60,135 bases of DNA, from NCBI RefSeq assembly GCF_004360145.1, contig NZ_ML178719.1, forward strand, positions 1,570 through 61,704, written 5' to 3'. The notes beneath the pieces are model-generated. The model saw only the letters and a list, made by a program, of their open reading frames with translations. It was not told the origin of the DNA and made no database searches. Made by a program: the position numbers and the translations under genes. The DNA comes from Aliiroseovarius marinus (GTDB lineage: Bacteria; Pseudomonadota; Alphaproteobacteria; Rhodobacterales; Rhodobacteraceae). Of this stretch, positions 34,980 to 44,093 are shown piece after piece (positions within the stretch are counted from its first letter, which is position 1; the number at the start of each line of letters is the position of its first letter).

Positions 34980-36221
34980 TCAGCCGCGAAATGCCTCGGG
35001 CCGAATCCCGTGCCGTGCCAGCTTGTCATAGAAGGTCTTGCGCGGCAGTTTCAGCTCTTTCGCCGCCGCACTCGCTCCGCCGCCGTGACGTTTCAGAGCA
35101 TCCATCAGCAGTGACCGTTCGACCTGCGCCAACTGCTCGGCCAAGCCCAACCCCGTGTCATCCTGAGGGCTGTCCATCTGCCCCAAACCAAGCCCCATCG
35201 CAAAGCGCATAGCCGCATTCATCAAGGCCCGCGCGTTGCCCGGCCAGTCCTGAGCCATCAGCTGCGCAATCGCATCCTGCCCGATCTCGGGCGGGGTCAA
35301 TGCTGCCTGCTCGGACGAGATCGAGACATAGTGGCGGAACAGAAGCGGGATGTCCTCTTTCCGCTCGCGAAGGGCCGGGATGCGAATGCGGAAGAGATCC
35401 AGCTTATAATAGAGGTCCGCATTGAAGCGGCCCGCCTGATGCTCTGCTTCCAGATCGCGATAGCTTCCGGCCACCATACGCCAGTTGCCGGGCTGCTCGA
35501 GCAGATCCAGCAGTTTGTATTGCACGGCAGCCTCCAGCGCGCCGACCTCGTCCAAAAACAAGGTGCCGCCCTCGGCCCGTTTCACCCCGTCCATCAGATC
35601 CTCGGCGGATAACCCCGCCGCCGCCAGTTTGACGAAAGGCCGCGTGGCATCGCCAGACAGTAGGTGTAAAACCTCGGCCACCTTGGACGTGCCCGACCCC
35701 GGCTCGCCACAGATCAGGACCTCGGCGTTGGTGGTGGCAGCCGCGCGGATCTGCGCCCTTAGCTCCTCAGCCAGCGCACTTTCACCGATCAATAGACGCG
35801 CTGCCGCGTCACCGGTCTGCGCCTTGGCGCGCAGGGCACGGTTTTCCAACACCAGCGCCCGGGTCTGCAGCGCCCGCCCAATCACTGAAAGCAGCGTATT
35901 CGGGTCACAGGGCTTTTCCAGAAAATCAAACGCCCCCTCGGTCATCCCGCGCACGGCGGTCGGAATGTCGCCCTCGCCCGTCAACAAGATGACAGGCAAA
36001 TCAGGATCAACCTCTTGCGCCTGCTGCAACAGCGCGAAGCCATCCTTCCCGGGCATACGAATATCCGACAGAATGGCCCCCGGAAAGTCGGGCTGGATGT
36101 GATCCTTAGCTTCGACATAGCTGCCCGCCGCGATCACCGTCAGACCGTTCAGCTCTAACGTCTGGCCCAGCGCTTCACGCACCATCATGTCATCATCAAC
36201 CAACAACACCGTCTGTGTCAT
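34980..36221 (-). CDS. dctD: DctD-like response regulator with a degenerate sigma-54 activator domain
   Basis: Protein of 413 residues from the ATG that overlaps the dctB stop (ATGA). The receiver domain (1-115) has D9-D11 and phospho-acceptor D53 in S-D-I-R-M-P. The AAA+ domain follows, but the Walker A is G-E-P-G-S-G-T-S-K (172-180) with Thr where Lys is required, and about 22 residues including the GAFTGA loop are missing between L-S-A-E-D-L (204-209) and G-G-T-L-F-L-D-E (218-225). A second shortening lies near 243-248. The C-terminal Fis-type helix-turn-helix (A-A-K-E-L-K-L-P-R-K-T-F-Y-D-K-L) is intact. It therefore should bind DNA but not work with sigma-54; a sigma-70 role like that of Rhodobacter NtrC is a reasonable guess. 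Confidence 0.85.
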   Translation of the reverse strand: MTQTVLLVDDDMMVREALGQTLELNGLTVIAAGSYVEAKDHIQPDFPGAILSDIRMPGKDGFALLQQAQEVDPDLPVILLTGEGDIPTAVRGMTEGAFDFLEKPCDPNTLLSVIGRALQTRALVLENRALRAKAQTGDAAARLLIGESALAEELRAQIRAAATTNAEVLICGEPGSGTSKVAEVLHLLSGDATRPFVKLAAAGLSAEDLMDGVKRAEGGTLFLDEVGALEAAVQYKLLDLLEQPGNWRMVAGSYRDLEAEHQAGRFNADLYYKLDLFRIRIPALRERKEDIPLLFRHYVSISSEQAALTPPEIGQDAIAQLMAQDWPGNARALMNAAMRFAMGLGLGQMDSPQDDTGLGLAEQLAQVERSLLMDALKRHGGGASAAAKELKLPRKTFYDKLARHGIRPEAFRG

Positions 36222-37960
36222 TCCGCGTCCTTCCAATAGGGCAGCTCGACCGTGAACATCGCCCCGTTTTCGCAATTGCGCCCGCGAATATCACCCCCGA
36301 AGCTTTGCACAAGCCCATAGGAAATCGACAGCCCCAGCCCCATGCCCTCGTCCCCCACCTGCTTGGTCGAGAAGAAGGGTTCAAAAATGCGGTCAGGGTC
36401 TTCAATGCCCGGCCCGCTATCCTGAACCGTCACCGACAGGGTCTTGCCCGCGTTCACAACGATCCGAATATGCCGGTCGTCTTGTTCCATCATGGCGTCC
36501 GCCGCGTTGTTGATCAGGTTGACGAAAACCTGAGACAACCGCACCTCGCCCGCCTTAGCAAATACCGGCGTGGCCGGAGGCGTCCAATCAAGCGTAACCC
36601 GATCCGCCTTAAGCCGCGGTTCCGTCAGCTCGACCGCCGTCGACACAACCTGTCCCAGATCAACCTTGCCGGTCGGTTCGGCTTCGTTCCGGGCAAAGGC
36701 GCGCAGGTTCTTGATGATCCGCGCCATGCGGTGGGACAGTTCGGAAATCCGGGTCAGGTTCTGCCCGGCCTGCTCCTCCTGCCCGCGCTCAAGAAACAGT
36801 GTGGCGTTCTCGGAAAAGCTGCGGATCGCCATCAGGGGCTGGTTCAACTCGTGACTAATGCCCGCTGACATCTGCCCAAGCGCCGACAGCTTGCCCGCTT
36901 GTACCAGATCATCCTGCGCCTTTTTCAACGCGGCCTCAGCTTCGCGCCGTTCGCGGTTTTCCCGCAGCAGATCGAGGTTCGCTTCGGACAGCGCTTGCGT
37001 GCGCTCTGCCACCCGGGCCTCAAGCCGCGCGTTGGCGGCAGCTTCGATGCGCAATCTTTCATTCAACGCACGCCTGCGTTCGCCAACCGCCAGAAGAAGT
37101 CCACCGATCCCCAAGCAAATCGCGGCGGCAATGGCCGCCAACAGGGCCGCGCTGCGCTCGGCAGGCGCGGTATCCAGCAGGATTTCACCATTCAACCCGA
37201 CAGTCGACAGATCGCGGGTCAGATGCAGCGCACTATCGGGAAGGTAGGGTCCAGCTTCGATCGCCCAAACTTCGTGTCCCGTCCAATGGCTGGCGCTGCT
37301 GTTCAAAAACCCTTCGGATGGTCGGGCAGCACTAACCAGATCCAGCCGGTTCGACACAAAAACGCGTGTGTCATTCAAGGTGAAAAACAACGCCGAGGCG
37401 GTCGACGGCCAGTTCTCTTCAAAATCCAGAAGGTTCGTGCGGGCGATCACCGCGCCCTGGCCCTGTTCTCCCTCACCCAGAACCGGCGCTGCGAAGGAAA
37501 ACACCCGGCGCAGGCTGTCATCACCCACCGCCTGAAACTCGGCTTCCGACCCCAAAGCACCTGTCAACGCACGGTGCAGCATCGCCCCAGCCGGATCCAA
37601 CTAGTGCTGTGTCTGATGCGACGCCGCCAATACGCGCCCACTGGCATCGACCAGCAAAAGCTGATGCGCGCCGGTCATATCCGCCATGGCGCGCAGCAGA
37701 TCATCCGCGGTGCGTGGGTCCTCGGCCTCGCCGCTCAGTCGGGCCCTCAAATCCGGATGGCGCGCCAACACGACGGCCAGTTCCCGATAGCGAAACAGGT
37801 GGCGCGTCAATTGGTCGGTCGCCAGCTCCAGTTCCGACGACGCCTGTTCTGCCAGCGGTGTTAATGCCGCCCGCCACGCCACCGCCCAGACCCCGGCACT
37901 GATCACCAGCGTCCCGAGAAGAAAGGGAAAAATCCACTTCGTATGCAGAAACCGCAACAT
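36218..37960 (-). pseudogene. dctB: dctB sensor kinase interrupted by one in-frame TAG
   Basis: Two reading frames in perfect register are separated only by a TAG at 37601-37603 (codon 120 of about 580). The upstream piece, starting near 37960, gives the first membrane helix and start of the periplasmic sensor; the downstream piece continues at once with the remaining sensor domain, second helix (about 37110-37160), coiled coil, H-box S-A-G-I-S-H-E-L-N-Q-P-L, and ATP-binding boxes N-N-A-A-D-A-M and D-S-G-P-G-I. All kinase motifs are intact. Without the TAG it would be a normal DctB. It could be a recent null mutation, a sequencing error, or the downstream part might start internally. The paired regulator overlaps its end. 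Confidence 0.8.
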
Positions 37961-38018
37961 GAGGGCAGCATAGGAAAGGCCTCTTGCATTGACCAGCCGC
38001 TTTAAGGAACATGCGCGC

Positions 38019-39194
38019 ATGAAGCGACTGAGCCAATCCCCAACGGATCCCGAATTTATCCAGAACCCCTATGCCTTCTATGACCACGCACGTGCGGAAG
38101 GGGACCTGTTCTTCTGGACCGATTACGACCTGCCCATGGCGGTCAGCTTTCGCGCGGTGAATGCGCTGTTGCGCGACCGTCGTTTCGGGCGTGAACCCGT
38201 TGAGCCACGCCAGTTTCCCGACCATCTGGCCCCGTTTTACGCGGTCGAGGCGCATTCGATGCTGGAACTGGAAGCCCCCCGCCACACGCGCCTGCGCAAA
38301 CTGGTTCTACGCGCTTTCACTTCACGCCGGATTGCGGCCCTAGGCCCCGAAATCGAGGCCCTGACCCACGACCTGATCGACGCGTTTCCAGACGGCGAAT
38401 TTGACCTTCTTCCCGCTTTCGCCACCCGTATCCCTGTGATCATCATTTGCCGCCTTCTGGGCGTCCCCGAGACCCGCGCCGATGACCTGCTGCGCTGGTC
38501 CAATGCCATGGTCTCGATGTATCAAGCCCGCCGCACTCGCGCGGTCGAAGACGAGGCGATTGCCGCCACCGAGGCCTTCGTCGCTTTCATGCGCGACTAC
38601 GTGGACCAGCGGCGTGGCGACCCGCGTGACGACCTGATTACCGAACTGATCCAAGCCGAGGAAGAAGGCGAAAAGCTGTCCACGGACGAGCTGATTTCGA
38701 CCTGCATCCTACTTTTGAACGCGGGCCACGAAGCCACCGTGCACGCGATGGCCATCGCCGTAAAAACCCTTCTGGAACAAGGTACTCCCTCTACCGCCCT
38801 GTCCCCAGACGCCATTGACGCAACGATCGAGGAAACCCTCCGCTTCGACCCGCCGCTGCACATGTTCACCCGCCATGTCTATGAAGACACGACGCTCTAT
38901 GGGCAGGCGTTCAAGCGCGGGGATGAAATTGGATTGCTGCTGGGCGCGGCCAATCGCGACCCGAACATGTGGGACGATCCCAACACCTTTGATCCGACCC
39001 GTCGCACCCAACAGAACACCGCCTTCGGTGCCGGGGTACATTTCTGCATCGGCGCGCCGCTGGCCCGGCTAGAGCTCAAATACGCGCTCCCAATACTATT
39101 CGACCGTTGCCCGAACCTGACCATCACAGCGCCGCCGAAATACGGAAATGTCTATCACTTCCACGGGCTCTCAGGCTTGATGGTAAAGACCTGA
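38019..39194 (+). CDS. Cytochrome P450
   Basis: Protein of 391 residues, a soluble bacterial type. The I-helix N-A-G-H-E-A-T (oxygen-binding Thr), K-helix E-E-T-L-R-F (ExxR) and heme loop F-G-A-G-V-H-F-C-I-G-A-P-L-A (Cys ligand) are all present. The ATG at 38019 is preceded by AAGGA; alternative upstream starts lack a ribosome site. No ferredoxin or reductase lies next to it, and the substrate is unknown. It is divergent from dctB with 58 bases between starts. Confidence 0.93.
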   Translation: MKRLSQSPTDPEFIQNPYAFYDHARAEGDLFFWTDYDLPMAVSFRAVNALLRDRRFGREPVEPRQFPDHLAPFYAVEAHSMLELEAPRHTRLRKLVLRAFTSRRIAALGPEIEALTHDLIDAFPDGEFDLLPAFATRIPVIIICRLLGVPETRADDLLRWSNAMVSMYQARRTRAVEDEAIAATEAFVAFMRDYVDQRRGDPRDDLITELIQAEEEGEKLSTDELISTCILLLNAGHEATVHAMAIAVKTLLEQGTPSTALSPDAIDATIEETLRFDPPLHMFTRHVYEDTTLYGQAFKRGDEIGLLLGAANRDPNMWDDPNTFDPTRRTQQNTAFGAGVHFCIGAPLARLELKYALPILFDRCPNLTITAPPKYGNVYHFHGLSGLMVKT

Positions 39195-39196
39195 CA

Positions 39197-39302
39197 CCTT
39201 CCTCTTGCCGAAAATACCTTGGGGTGTCCGAGGGCTTCCCGGAATTGGTCCGGGGGACCAATTCGCCCGAAGGACGCGCGCAGCGCAAGGCGCAAAGCCC
39301 CT
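39197..39302. repeat. Dispersed repeat, copy 2, with an inserted palindrome
   Basis: Same ordered blocks as the copy at 24352-24412 (CCTTCCTCTTGC, AAATACCTTGGGGTG, GCGCGCAGCGCA, GCAAAGCCCCT). Between the second and third blocks is an extra stretch of about 48 bases holding the perfect inverted repeat GAATTGGTCC-GGG-GGACCAATTC (39242-39264). It begins two bases after the P450 stop and probably also acts as its 3' hairpin. Confidence 0.75.
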
Positions 39303-39333
39303 CAGGCTCACGACGTGAGCCACCGACAGCGTA

Positions 39334-39795
39334 TCAGATCGGCAGCTCGGTCGAAAACTTGATCTCTTCCATAGACAACAGCGCGGTGACGTTGAAGATT
39401 TTCACCTCAGAGATCAGCGCTTGATAGAATTCGTCATAGGCACGGGCGTTCTTCACGCGGACCTTCAGGATATAATCAATCTCACCCGCCAACCGGTGCG
39501 CTTCCATCACCTCGGGGCGCGCGCGCAGGGCGGCCAGAAACTTCTCTTGCCAGTCGGCCTCATGCTCGGACGTGCGGATCAGAACGAAGAAACAAGCTTC
39601 AAATCCAAGGCTTTCGGCATCCATGACCATGGTGTTCTGCCCGATCACCCCATTTTCGCGCATCTTGCGAATCCGGTTCCACACGGGCGTCTTGGATGAC
39701 CCAACCTTTTTGGCAATTACGTCCAAAGACTGCCCCGCATCGCGCTGAAGCTCGCGCAGGATTTTCCGGTCGATCTCGTCCAGCCGAACAGACAT
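39334..39795 (-). CDS. Lrp/AsnC family transcriptional regulator
   Basis: Protein of 153 residues from ATG 39795; an upstream TTG-type start gives 20 poorly conserved residues and is rejected. The N-terminal helix-turn-helix (L-D-E-I-D-R-K-I-L-R-E-L-Q-R-D-A ... K-T-P-V-W-N-R-I) is followed by the RAM effector domain (about 75-150) with A-G-E-I-D-Y-I-L-K-V. Divergent from the sulfate-reduction operon, with a dyad at 39866-39881 between them. Sensing of cysteine, O-acetylserine or another amino acid is plausible but not shown. Confidence 0.9.
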   Translation of the reverse strand: MSVRLDEIDRKILRELQRDAGQSLDVIAKKVGSSKTPVWNRIRKMRENGVIGQNTMVMDAESLGFEACFFVLIRTSEHEADWQEKFLAALRARPEVMEAHRLAGEIDYILKVRVKNARAYDEFYQALISEVKIFNVTALLSMEEIKFSTELPI

Positions 39796-39865
39796 TCCGC
39801 TTTTTCCCCTCTTCTGGTCCAAGCGTTCCAACTGACGCGCAAACCGAAACAACATTCCTTATTTA

Positions 39866-39881
39866 CCGCGACACCTCGCGG
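39866..39881. promoter_or_regulatory. Dyad between the lrp-type gene and the sulfur operon
   Basis: CCGCGA-CACC-TCGCGG, a perfect 6-bp inverted repeat, flanked by AT-rich TTATT and AATAA halves that extend the symmetry. Located 70 bases from either start; candidate operator for the divergent Lrp-type regulator. Confidence 0.6.
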
Positions 39882-39935
39882 AATAATGGGAAAATGTCCT
39901 ATATAAAGCCCGAACGCAACCGGAAAGGACATGCC

Positions 39936-40262
39936 ATGCCCCGCCCTTTTAGCCCCAAAGTGGTAACCGCCAACGATCTGATCGAAGGTGACGTAATCTA
40001 TATGGCCCGTAACGGGTCGTGGGTCCGCGACATGTGTATGGCATGGCTGATCGAGGACGAGGCCGAGGCAAACACCCAATTGGCACGCGCCACGGACGAG
40101 CCCGGTATCGCCGTTGGCCCCTATCTGGCGGACGCCGCCGCAGGCCCCACCGGCCCGATCCCCACCCATTTCCGCGAAGCGTTCCGTGCCACCGGCCCGT
40201 CGAACCGTTTCCATGGCAAACAGACACAGCAATCGGCACCGGAGGCCGTGGCCAATGTATGA
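39936..40262 (+). CDS. DUF2849 family protein (sulfite-reductase associated)
   Basis: Protein of 108 residues. Begins with T-A-N-D-L-I-E-G-D-V-I-Y and contains G-P-Y-L-A-D and F-R-E-A-F-R-A, as in the DUF2849 family that almost always precedes cysI in alphaproteobacteria. Function unknown, though gene order implies a role in sulfite reduction or its regulation. The ATG at 39936 has AAAGGA upstream; its end overlaps the cysI start by eight bases. Confidence 0.85.
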   Translation: MPRPFSPKVVTANDLIEGDVIYMARNGSWVRDMCMAWLIEDEAEANTQLARATDEPGIAVGPYLADAAAGPTGPIPTHFREAFRATGPSNRFHGKQTQQSAPEAVANV

Positions 40263-41925
40263 TTACAACAATTTCGACGAAAGCTTCGTGCGCAACCGTG
40301 TCGCGCAGTTCCGCGAGCAAGTCGGCCGCCGCATCTCGGGCGCGCTGACCGAAGACGAATTCAAGCCGCTGCGCCTGATGAATGGCGTTTATCTGCAGCT
40401 GCACGCCTATATGCTGCGGGTCGCGATCCCCTATGGCTCGCTGAACCCGAACCAGATGCGCCAACTGGCGATGATCGGCGAACGCTGGGACAAGGGCTAT
40501 GGCCACTGGACCACGCGTCAGAACATCCAATACAACTGGCCGCGCCTGTCGGACATTCCGGATATGCTGGATGCGCTGGCCGATGTGGGCATGCACGCCA
40601 TCCAGACCTCGGGCAACACGATCCGCAACGTGACCGCCGACCATTTCGCCGGCGCCGCCGCGGACGAGGTTGAAGACCCCCGCCCCACCGCCGAGCTGCT
40701 GCGTCAGTGGTCCACCGACCACCCGGAATTCCAATTCCTGCCACGCAAGTTCAAGCTGGCTGTGACCGGATCGAAAGCTGACCGTGCTGTCACCAAGGCG
40801 CATGATATCGGCATCCGCATCGTGAAGAACGCGGCCGGAGAGATTGGCTACCAGATCCTCGTCGGTGGCGGCCTTGGCCGTACGCCCGTTGTGGGTCAAG
40901 TCCTGAAAGACTTCCTGCCGCGCGAAGATCTGCTGCCTTATGTCGAGGCTGTCGTCAGCGTCTACAACACGCTGGGTCGCCGCGATAACAAGTACAAGGC
41001 GCGCATCAAGATCACCACGATGGAGAACGGGATCGAGGCGATCCATGATCTGGTCGAGGCCCGTTTTGCCCAACTGCGCCCGCTCTTCTCGGGTGTGGAT
41101 CAAGAGCATTTCGCGAATATCGCCGCGGACTTTAAAGCGCCGGAGTTCAAGACCGCATCGCTGGACGGCTACCACGCCGCCCGCGACGCCGACCCGATCT
41201 TCCGCTCGTGGAGCGACACCAACGTGGATGACCACCGCGCGGACGGATACGGGATCGTCACAATCTCGATGAAGGCGCATGGCGCCACGCCGGGTGACGC
41301 GAGCGCCGATCAGATGCGCGTGCTTGCCGATCTGGCAGAAGAGTTCGGCCACGGCGACATTCGCATCAGCCACGAGCAGAACGTGATCTTCCCGCATGTC
41401 CACCGTTCGGACCTGCCCGCGATCTTTGCCGCCCTGCGTGCGCATGGCATGGCGACCGCAAATGCTGGCCTGATCTCGGACATCATCGCCTGCCCGGGCA
41501 TGGATTACTGCGCGCTGGCCACAGCCCGTTCGATCCCTGTCGCGCAAGAGATTGCGGAACGTTTCGACGCGCTGAAAATCGAGCACGATATCGGCCATCT
41601 ACAGATCAAGATCTCGGGCTGCATCAACGCCTGCGGGCACCACCACCTGGGCCATATCGGCATTCTGGGTCTGGATCGTGCGGGCGTGGAAAACTATCAG
41701 ATCACCTTGGGTGGTGACGCCGGCCCGGACACTGTGATTGGCAAGCGGGCGGGTCCCGGCTTTGCCTATGACCAGATCGTCCCGGCCATCGAACGCCTTG
41801 TGCACGCTTATCTAGAGCTGCGCGAGGACGAGGGCGAGACCTTCATCGACGCCTATCGCCGCCTTGGCGAAGCGCCGTTCAAGGCTGCTCTGTATCCGGA
41901 GGAGGACAAGACCAATGCCGCTTGA
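40255..41925 (+). CDS. cysI: Sulfite reductase (siroheme/4Fe-4S)
   Basis: Protein of 556 residues. Two ferredoxin-like and siroheme half-domains are visible. Cluster ligands are in I-A-C-P-G-M-D-Y-C and S-G-C-I-N-A-C-G-H-H (four Cys holding [4Fe-4S] bridged to siroheme). It reduces sulfite to sulfide in cysteine synthesis; similar sequences are sometimes annotated as nitrite reductase, but neighbours cysH and DUF934 settle the sulfur role. The end overlaps cysH by 11 bases. Confidence 0.95.
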   Translation: MYDYNNFDESFVRNRVAQFREQVGRRISGALTEDEFKPLRLMNGVYLQLHAYMLRVAIPYGSLNPNQMRQLAMIGERWDKGYGHWTTRQNIQYNWPRLSDIPDMLDALADVGMHAIQTSGNTIRNVTADHFAGAAADEVEDPRPTAELLRQWSTDHPEFQFLPRKFKLAVTGSKADRAVTKAHDIGIRIVKNAAGEIGYQILVGGGLGRTPVVGQVLKDFLPREDLLPYVEAVVSVYNTLGRRDNKYKARIKITTMENGIEAIHDLVEARFAQLRPLFSGVDQEHFANIAADFKAPEFKTASLDGYHAARDADPIFRSWSDTNVDDHRADGYGIVTISMKAHGATPGDASADQMRVLADLAEEFGHGDIRISHEQNVIFPHVHRSDLPAIFAALRAHGMATANAGLISDIIACPGMDYCALATARSIPVAQEIAERFDALKIEHDIGHLQIKISGCINACGHHHLGHIGILGLDRAGVENYQITLGGDAGPDTVIGKRAGPGFAYDQIVPAIERLVHAYLELREDEGETFIDAYRRLGEAPFKAALYPEEDKTNAA

Positions 41926-42655
41926 ACTCCCCCTTCCCCCCGCGGAAGAGCGCGCGGCCGATCTAAATGACCGCTACAAGCACCATTCCGCGACCTCGGT
42001 CGTGGAACGGGCGCTGTCGGACAGCACCATCGGCTCGCTTGCTCTGGTATCCAGCTTCGGTGCGGAAAGCGTTGTGCTGCTGCATCTTGTGGCCAAGGTC
42101 GACCGCACCGTTCCGGTGATCTTTCTGGACACGCAAATGCTGTTCCAGGAAACGCTCGACTATCAGGTCGAAGTGGCTGAGAAGCTGGGTTTGACGGATG
42201 TACGGGTCATTCACCCGGACGCGGAAGATCTGTTTGCCCGCGACCCGGACAACATTCTGCATCTGGCTGACACCGATGCCTGCTGCGAGCTGCGCAAGGT
42301 CGAACCGCTGGACCGTGCTTTGAACGGGTTTGACGGCTGGATCACCGGGCGCAAGCGCTTTCAGGGCGGCAAGCGCGTAGATCTGGAGTTCTTCGAAGCT
42401 GAAGACGGTCTGCTGAAGGTCAACCCGTTGGCCCATTGGGCGGCATCGGACGTGCAGGATTACCTGATCAACAACCGCCTGCCCAAGCACCCGCTGGTCG
42501 CACGCGGCTTCCCGTCGATCGGCTGTGCGCCCTGTACATCGGCTGTGAAACCCGGTGAAGACCCGCGTGCCGGACGCTGGCGCGGGGCCGAAAAGACGGA
42601 ATGCGGCATTCACTTTGTCGACGGAAAAATGGTTCGCGTAGGAGCAGAAGCATGA
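41915..42655 (+). CDS. cysH: Assimilatory adenylylsulfate (APS) reductase
   Basis: Protein of 246 residues starting at ATG 41915. PAPS/APS-reductase fold with S-S-F-G-A-E-S (phosphate loop), four Cys forming the [4Fe-4S] site (D-A-C-C-E-L-R and I-G-C-A-P-C) and the catalytic Cys in the terminal E-C-G-I-H. The extra cysteine pairs mark it as an APS rather than PAPS reductase, which explains the absence of a neighbouring APS kinase. It feeds sulfite to CysI. An ATGA overlap joins it to the next gene. Confidence 0.94.
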   Translation: MPLELPLPPAEERAADLNDRYKHHSATSVVERALSDSTIGSLALVSSFGAESVVLLHLVAKVDRTVPVIFLDTQMLFQETLDYQVEVAEKLGLTDVRVIHPDAEDLFARDPDNILHLADTDACCELRKVEPLDRALNGFDGWITGRKRFQGGKRVDLEFFEAEDGLLKVNPLAHWAASDVQDYLINNRLPKHPLVARGFPSIGCAPCTSAVKPGEDPRAGRWRGAEKTECGIHFVDGKMVRVGAEA

Positions 42656-43062
42656 GCGTGATTGTAACCGATAACGGCTTTGCCCGTGACGACTGGACCG
42701 AAGGGTTCGCAACCCCGGACGAGCGCGCTGCCAATGATACGCGCGGTCTGCACATCGCCTCGGACACGGATCCGGCGGCGCTGGCTGATCTGATGGTGGG
42801 CGTGCCTGCCATCCGCATCGACTTCCCGTCCTTCGCAGATGGGCGCGGCTTTACGCTGGGCCGTCAACTGCGCCTTCTGGGCTACGAGGGTCGCCTGCGC
42901 GCCCACGGCCACGTGATCTCGGATCAATATGCGATGGCGCGCCGGTCGGGCTTTGACGAGGTCGAGATCTCGGACGAGCTGGCCCAGCGCCAGCCGGAAG
43001 CCGAATGGCAGTACCGGGCGGACTGGAAAGCCTATGACTATAGGTCGCGGATGACCGGCTAG
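42652..43062 (+). CDS. DUF934 family protein
   Basis: Protein of 136 residues. Contains I-R-I-D-F-P-S-F-A-D-G-R-G-F-T-L-G-R-Q-L-R and L-R-A-H-G-H-V-I-S-D-Q-Y, the signature of DUF934 proteins encoded with cysI and cysH across proteobacteria. Role in sulfite reduction unknown. Translationally coupled to cysH. Confidence 0.92.
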   Translation: MSVIVTDNGFARDDWTEGFATPDERAANDTRGLHIASDTDPAALADLMVGVPAIRIDFPSFADGRGFTLGRQLRLLGYEGRLRAHGHVISDQYAMARRSGFDEVEISDELAQRQPEAEWQYRADWKAYDYRSRMTG

Positions 43063-43113
43063 ACCGCCCTTCGCAACCCCCCTATATACTCTGACAAGAA
43101 AGGGCGAGGCACC

Positions 43114-43986
43114 GTGCCTCGCTTTACGCTGATGAATGAAGTGACGCCCGTTATGGATGCTGAAACCAAAGTAAAACCGGTCCCGACCCTGCCCGACGCG
43201 CAGACGGTGACCGAAGTTGAACATTACACCGACCGCCTGTTCCGCTTCCGCTGCACGCGCCCTGCCAGCCTGCGTTTCCGCTCGGGCGAGTTCGTGATGA
43301 TCGGCCTGATGGGCGACCCGGACCCGAAGACCGGCAAACAGAAGCCGCTTCTGCGCGCCTATTCGATTGCCTCGCCCAGCTGGGATGAAGAGCTTGAATT
43401 CTATTCGATCAAAGTGCCGGATGGGCCGCTGACTTCGAAGCTGCAGCACCTTGAAGTGGGGGACGAGATCATCCTGCGCCCCAAACCTGTTGGCACGCTG
43501 GTGCATGACGCCCTGCTGCCCGGCAAGCGCATCTGGTTCTTCGCCACTGGCACTGGCTTTGCGCCCTTCGCCTCGCTGCTGCGTGAACCGCAGACCTACG
43601 AGGATTACGACGAGGTCATCATCACCCACACCTGCCGCGAAGTGGGCGAGCTGACTTATGGTGCGAACCTGATCGAAAGCCTGAAACACGACGAGCTCTT
43701 GAACGAAGTGATCGGCGAAGGCTTCTGGAAGAAGATCAAGTACTACCCGACCACCACCCGTGAAGAGAGCCCGAAAATGGGCCGTATCACCGACTTGATG
43801 CGCTCGGGCGAGGCATTTGCGGATCTGGGCGTTGAGCCTTTGAACCCCGACACCGACCGCGCGATGATCTGCGGCAACCTGGCCTTTAACCTAGAACTGA
43901 AAGAGATGTTCGAGGAATACGGGCTTGAGGAAGGCGCGAACTCGAAACCCGCGCAATATGTGGTCGAGAAGGCATTCTTGGACTGA
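43114..43986 (+). CDS. fpr: Ferredoxin--NADP(+) reductase
   Basis: Protein of up to 290 residues from a GTG at 43114; an ATG at 43132 is equally possible. Flavin motif L-R-A-Y-S-I-A-S-P-S-W-D-E, nucleotide motif A-T-G-T-G-F-A-P-F and the terminal Y-V-V-E-K-A-F type end of bacterial FPR-A are visible. Directly after the sulfate-reduction genes, it could supply electrons to CysI via ferredoxin, besides general redox stress roles. A clear terminator follows. Confidence 0.93.
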   Translation: MPRFTLMNEVTPVMDAETKVKPVPTLPDAQTVTEVEHYTDRLFRFRCTRPASLRFRSGEFVMIGLMGDPDPKTGKQKPLLRAYSIASPSWDEELEFYSIKVPDGPLTSKLQHLEVGDEIILRPKPVGTLVHDALLPGKRIWFFATGTGFAPFASLLREPQTYEDYDEVIITHTCREVGELTYGANLIESLKHDELLNEVIGEGFWKKIKYYPTTTREESPKMGRITDLMRSGEAFADLGVEPLNPDTDRAMICGNLAFNLELKEMFEEYGLEEGANSKPAQYVVEKAFLD

Positions 43987-44013
43987 TCCACGCCGTCCAC
44001 CGCTGACAGATTT

Positions 44014-44048
44014 ACCGCCCGCTGCGCCTCCGTGTAGCGGGCGGTTTT
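44014..44048 (+). terminator. Rho-independent terminator of fpr
   Basis: ACCGCCCGCT (44014-44023) and AGCGGGCGGT (44036-44045) form a 10-bp stem with a 12-base loop and end in TTTT. It abuts the LexA box of the next operon. Confidence 0.88.
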
Positions 44049-44063
44049 GTTCCGTATATGTTC
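44049..44063 (+). promoter_or_regulatory. LexA (SOS) box of imuA-imuB-dnaE2
   Basis: GTTC-CGTATAT-GTTC, a perfect GTTC-N7-GTTC direct repeat, 31 bases upstream of the imuA start. Same motif as at mmcB, so both loci should be induced by DNA damage. Confidence 0.92.
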
Positions 44064-44093
44064 CTTTTGGTGACGCGATGCTAATCTGGTCTC

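Noticed and set aside
36899-37864. Long plus-strand open frame of about 320 codons opposite dctB
   Set aside because: It is antisense to conserved kinase motifs, is rich in His/Arg/Gln as expected from reverse reading of GC-rich codons, and has no ribosome site.
39949-41598. Open frame of about 550 codons opposite cysI
   Set aside because: Mirror of a clearly conserved gene; composition dominated by His, Arg and Val runs and no family motif.
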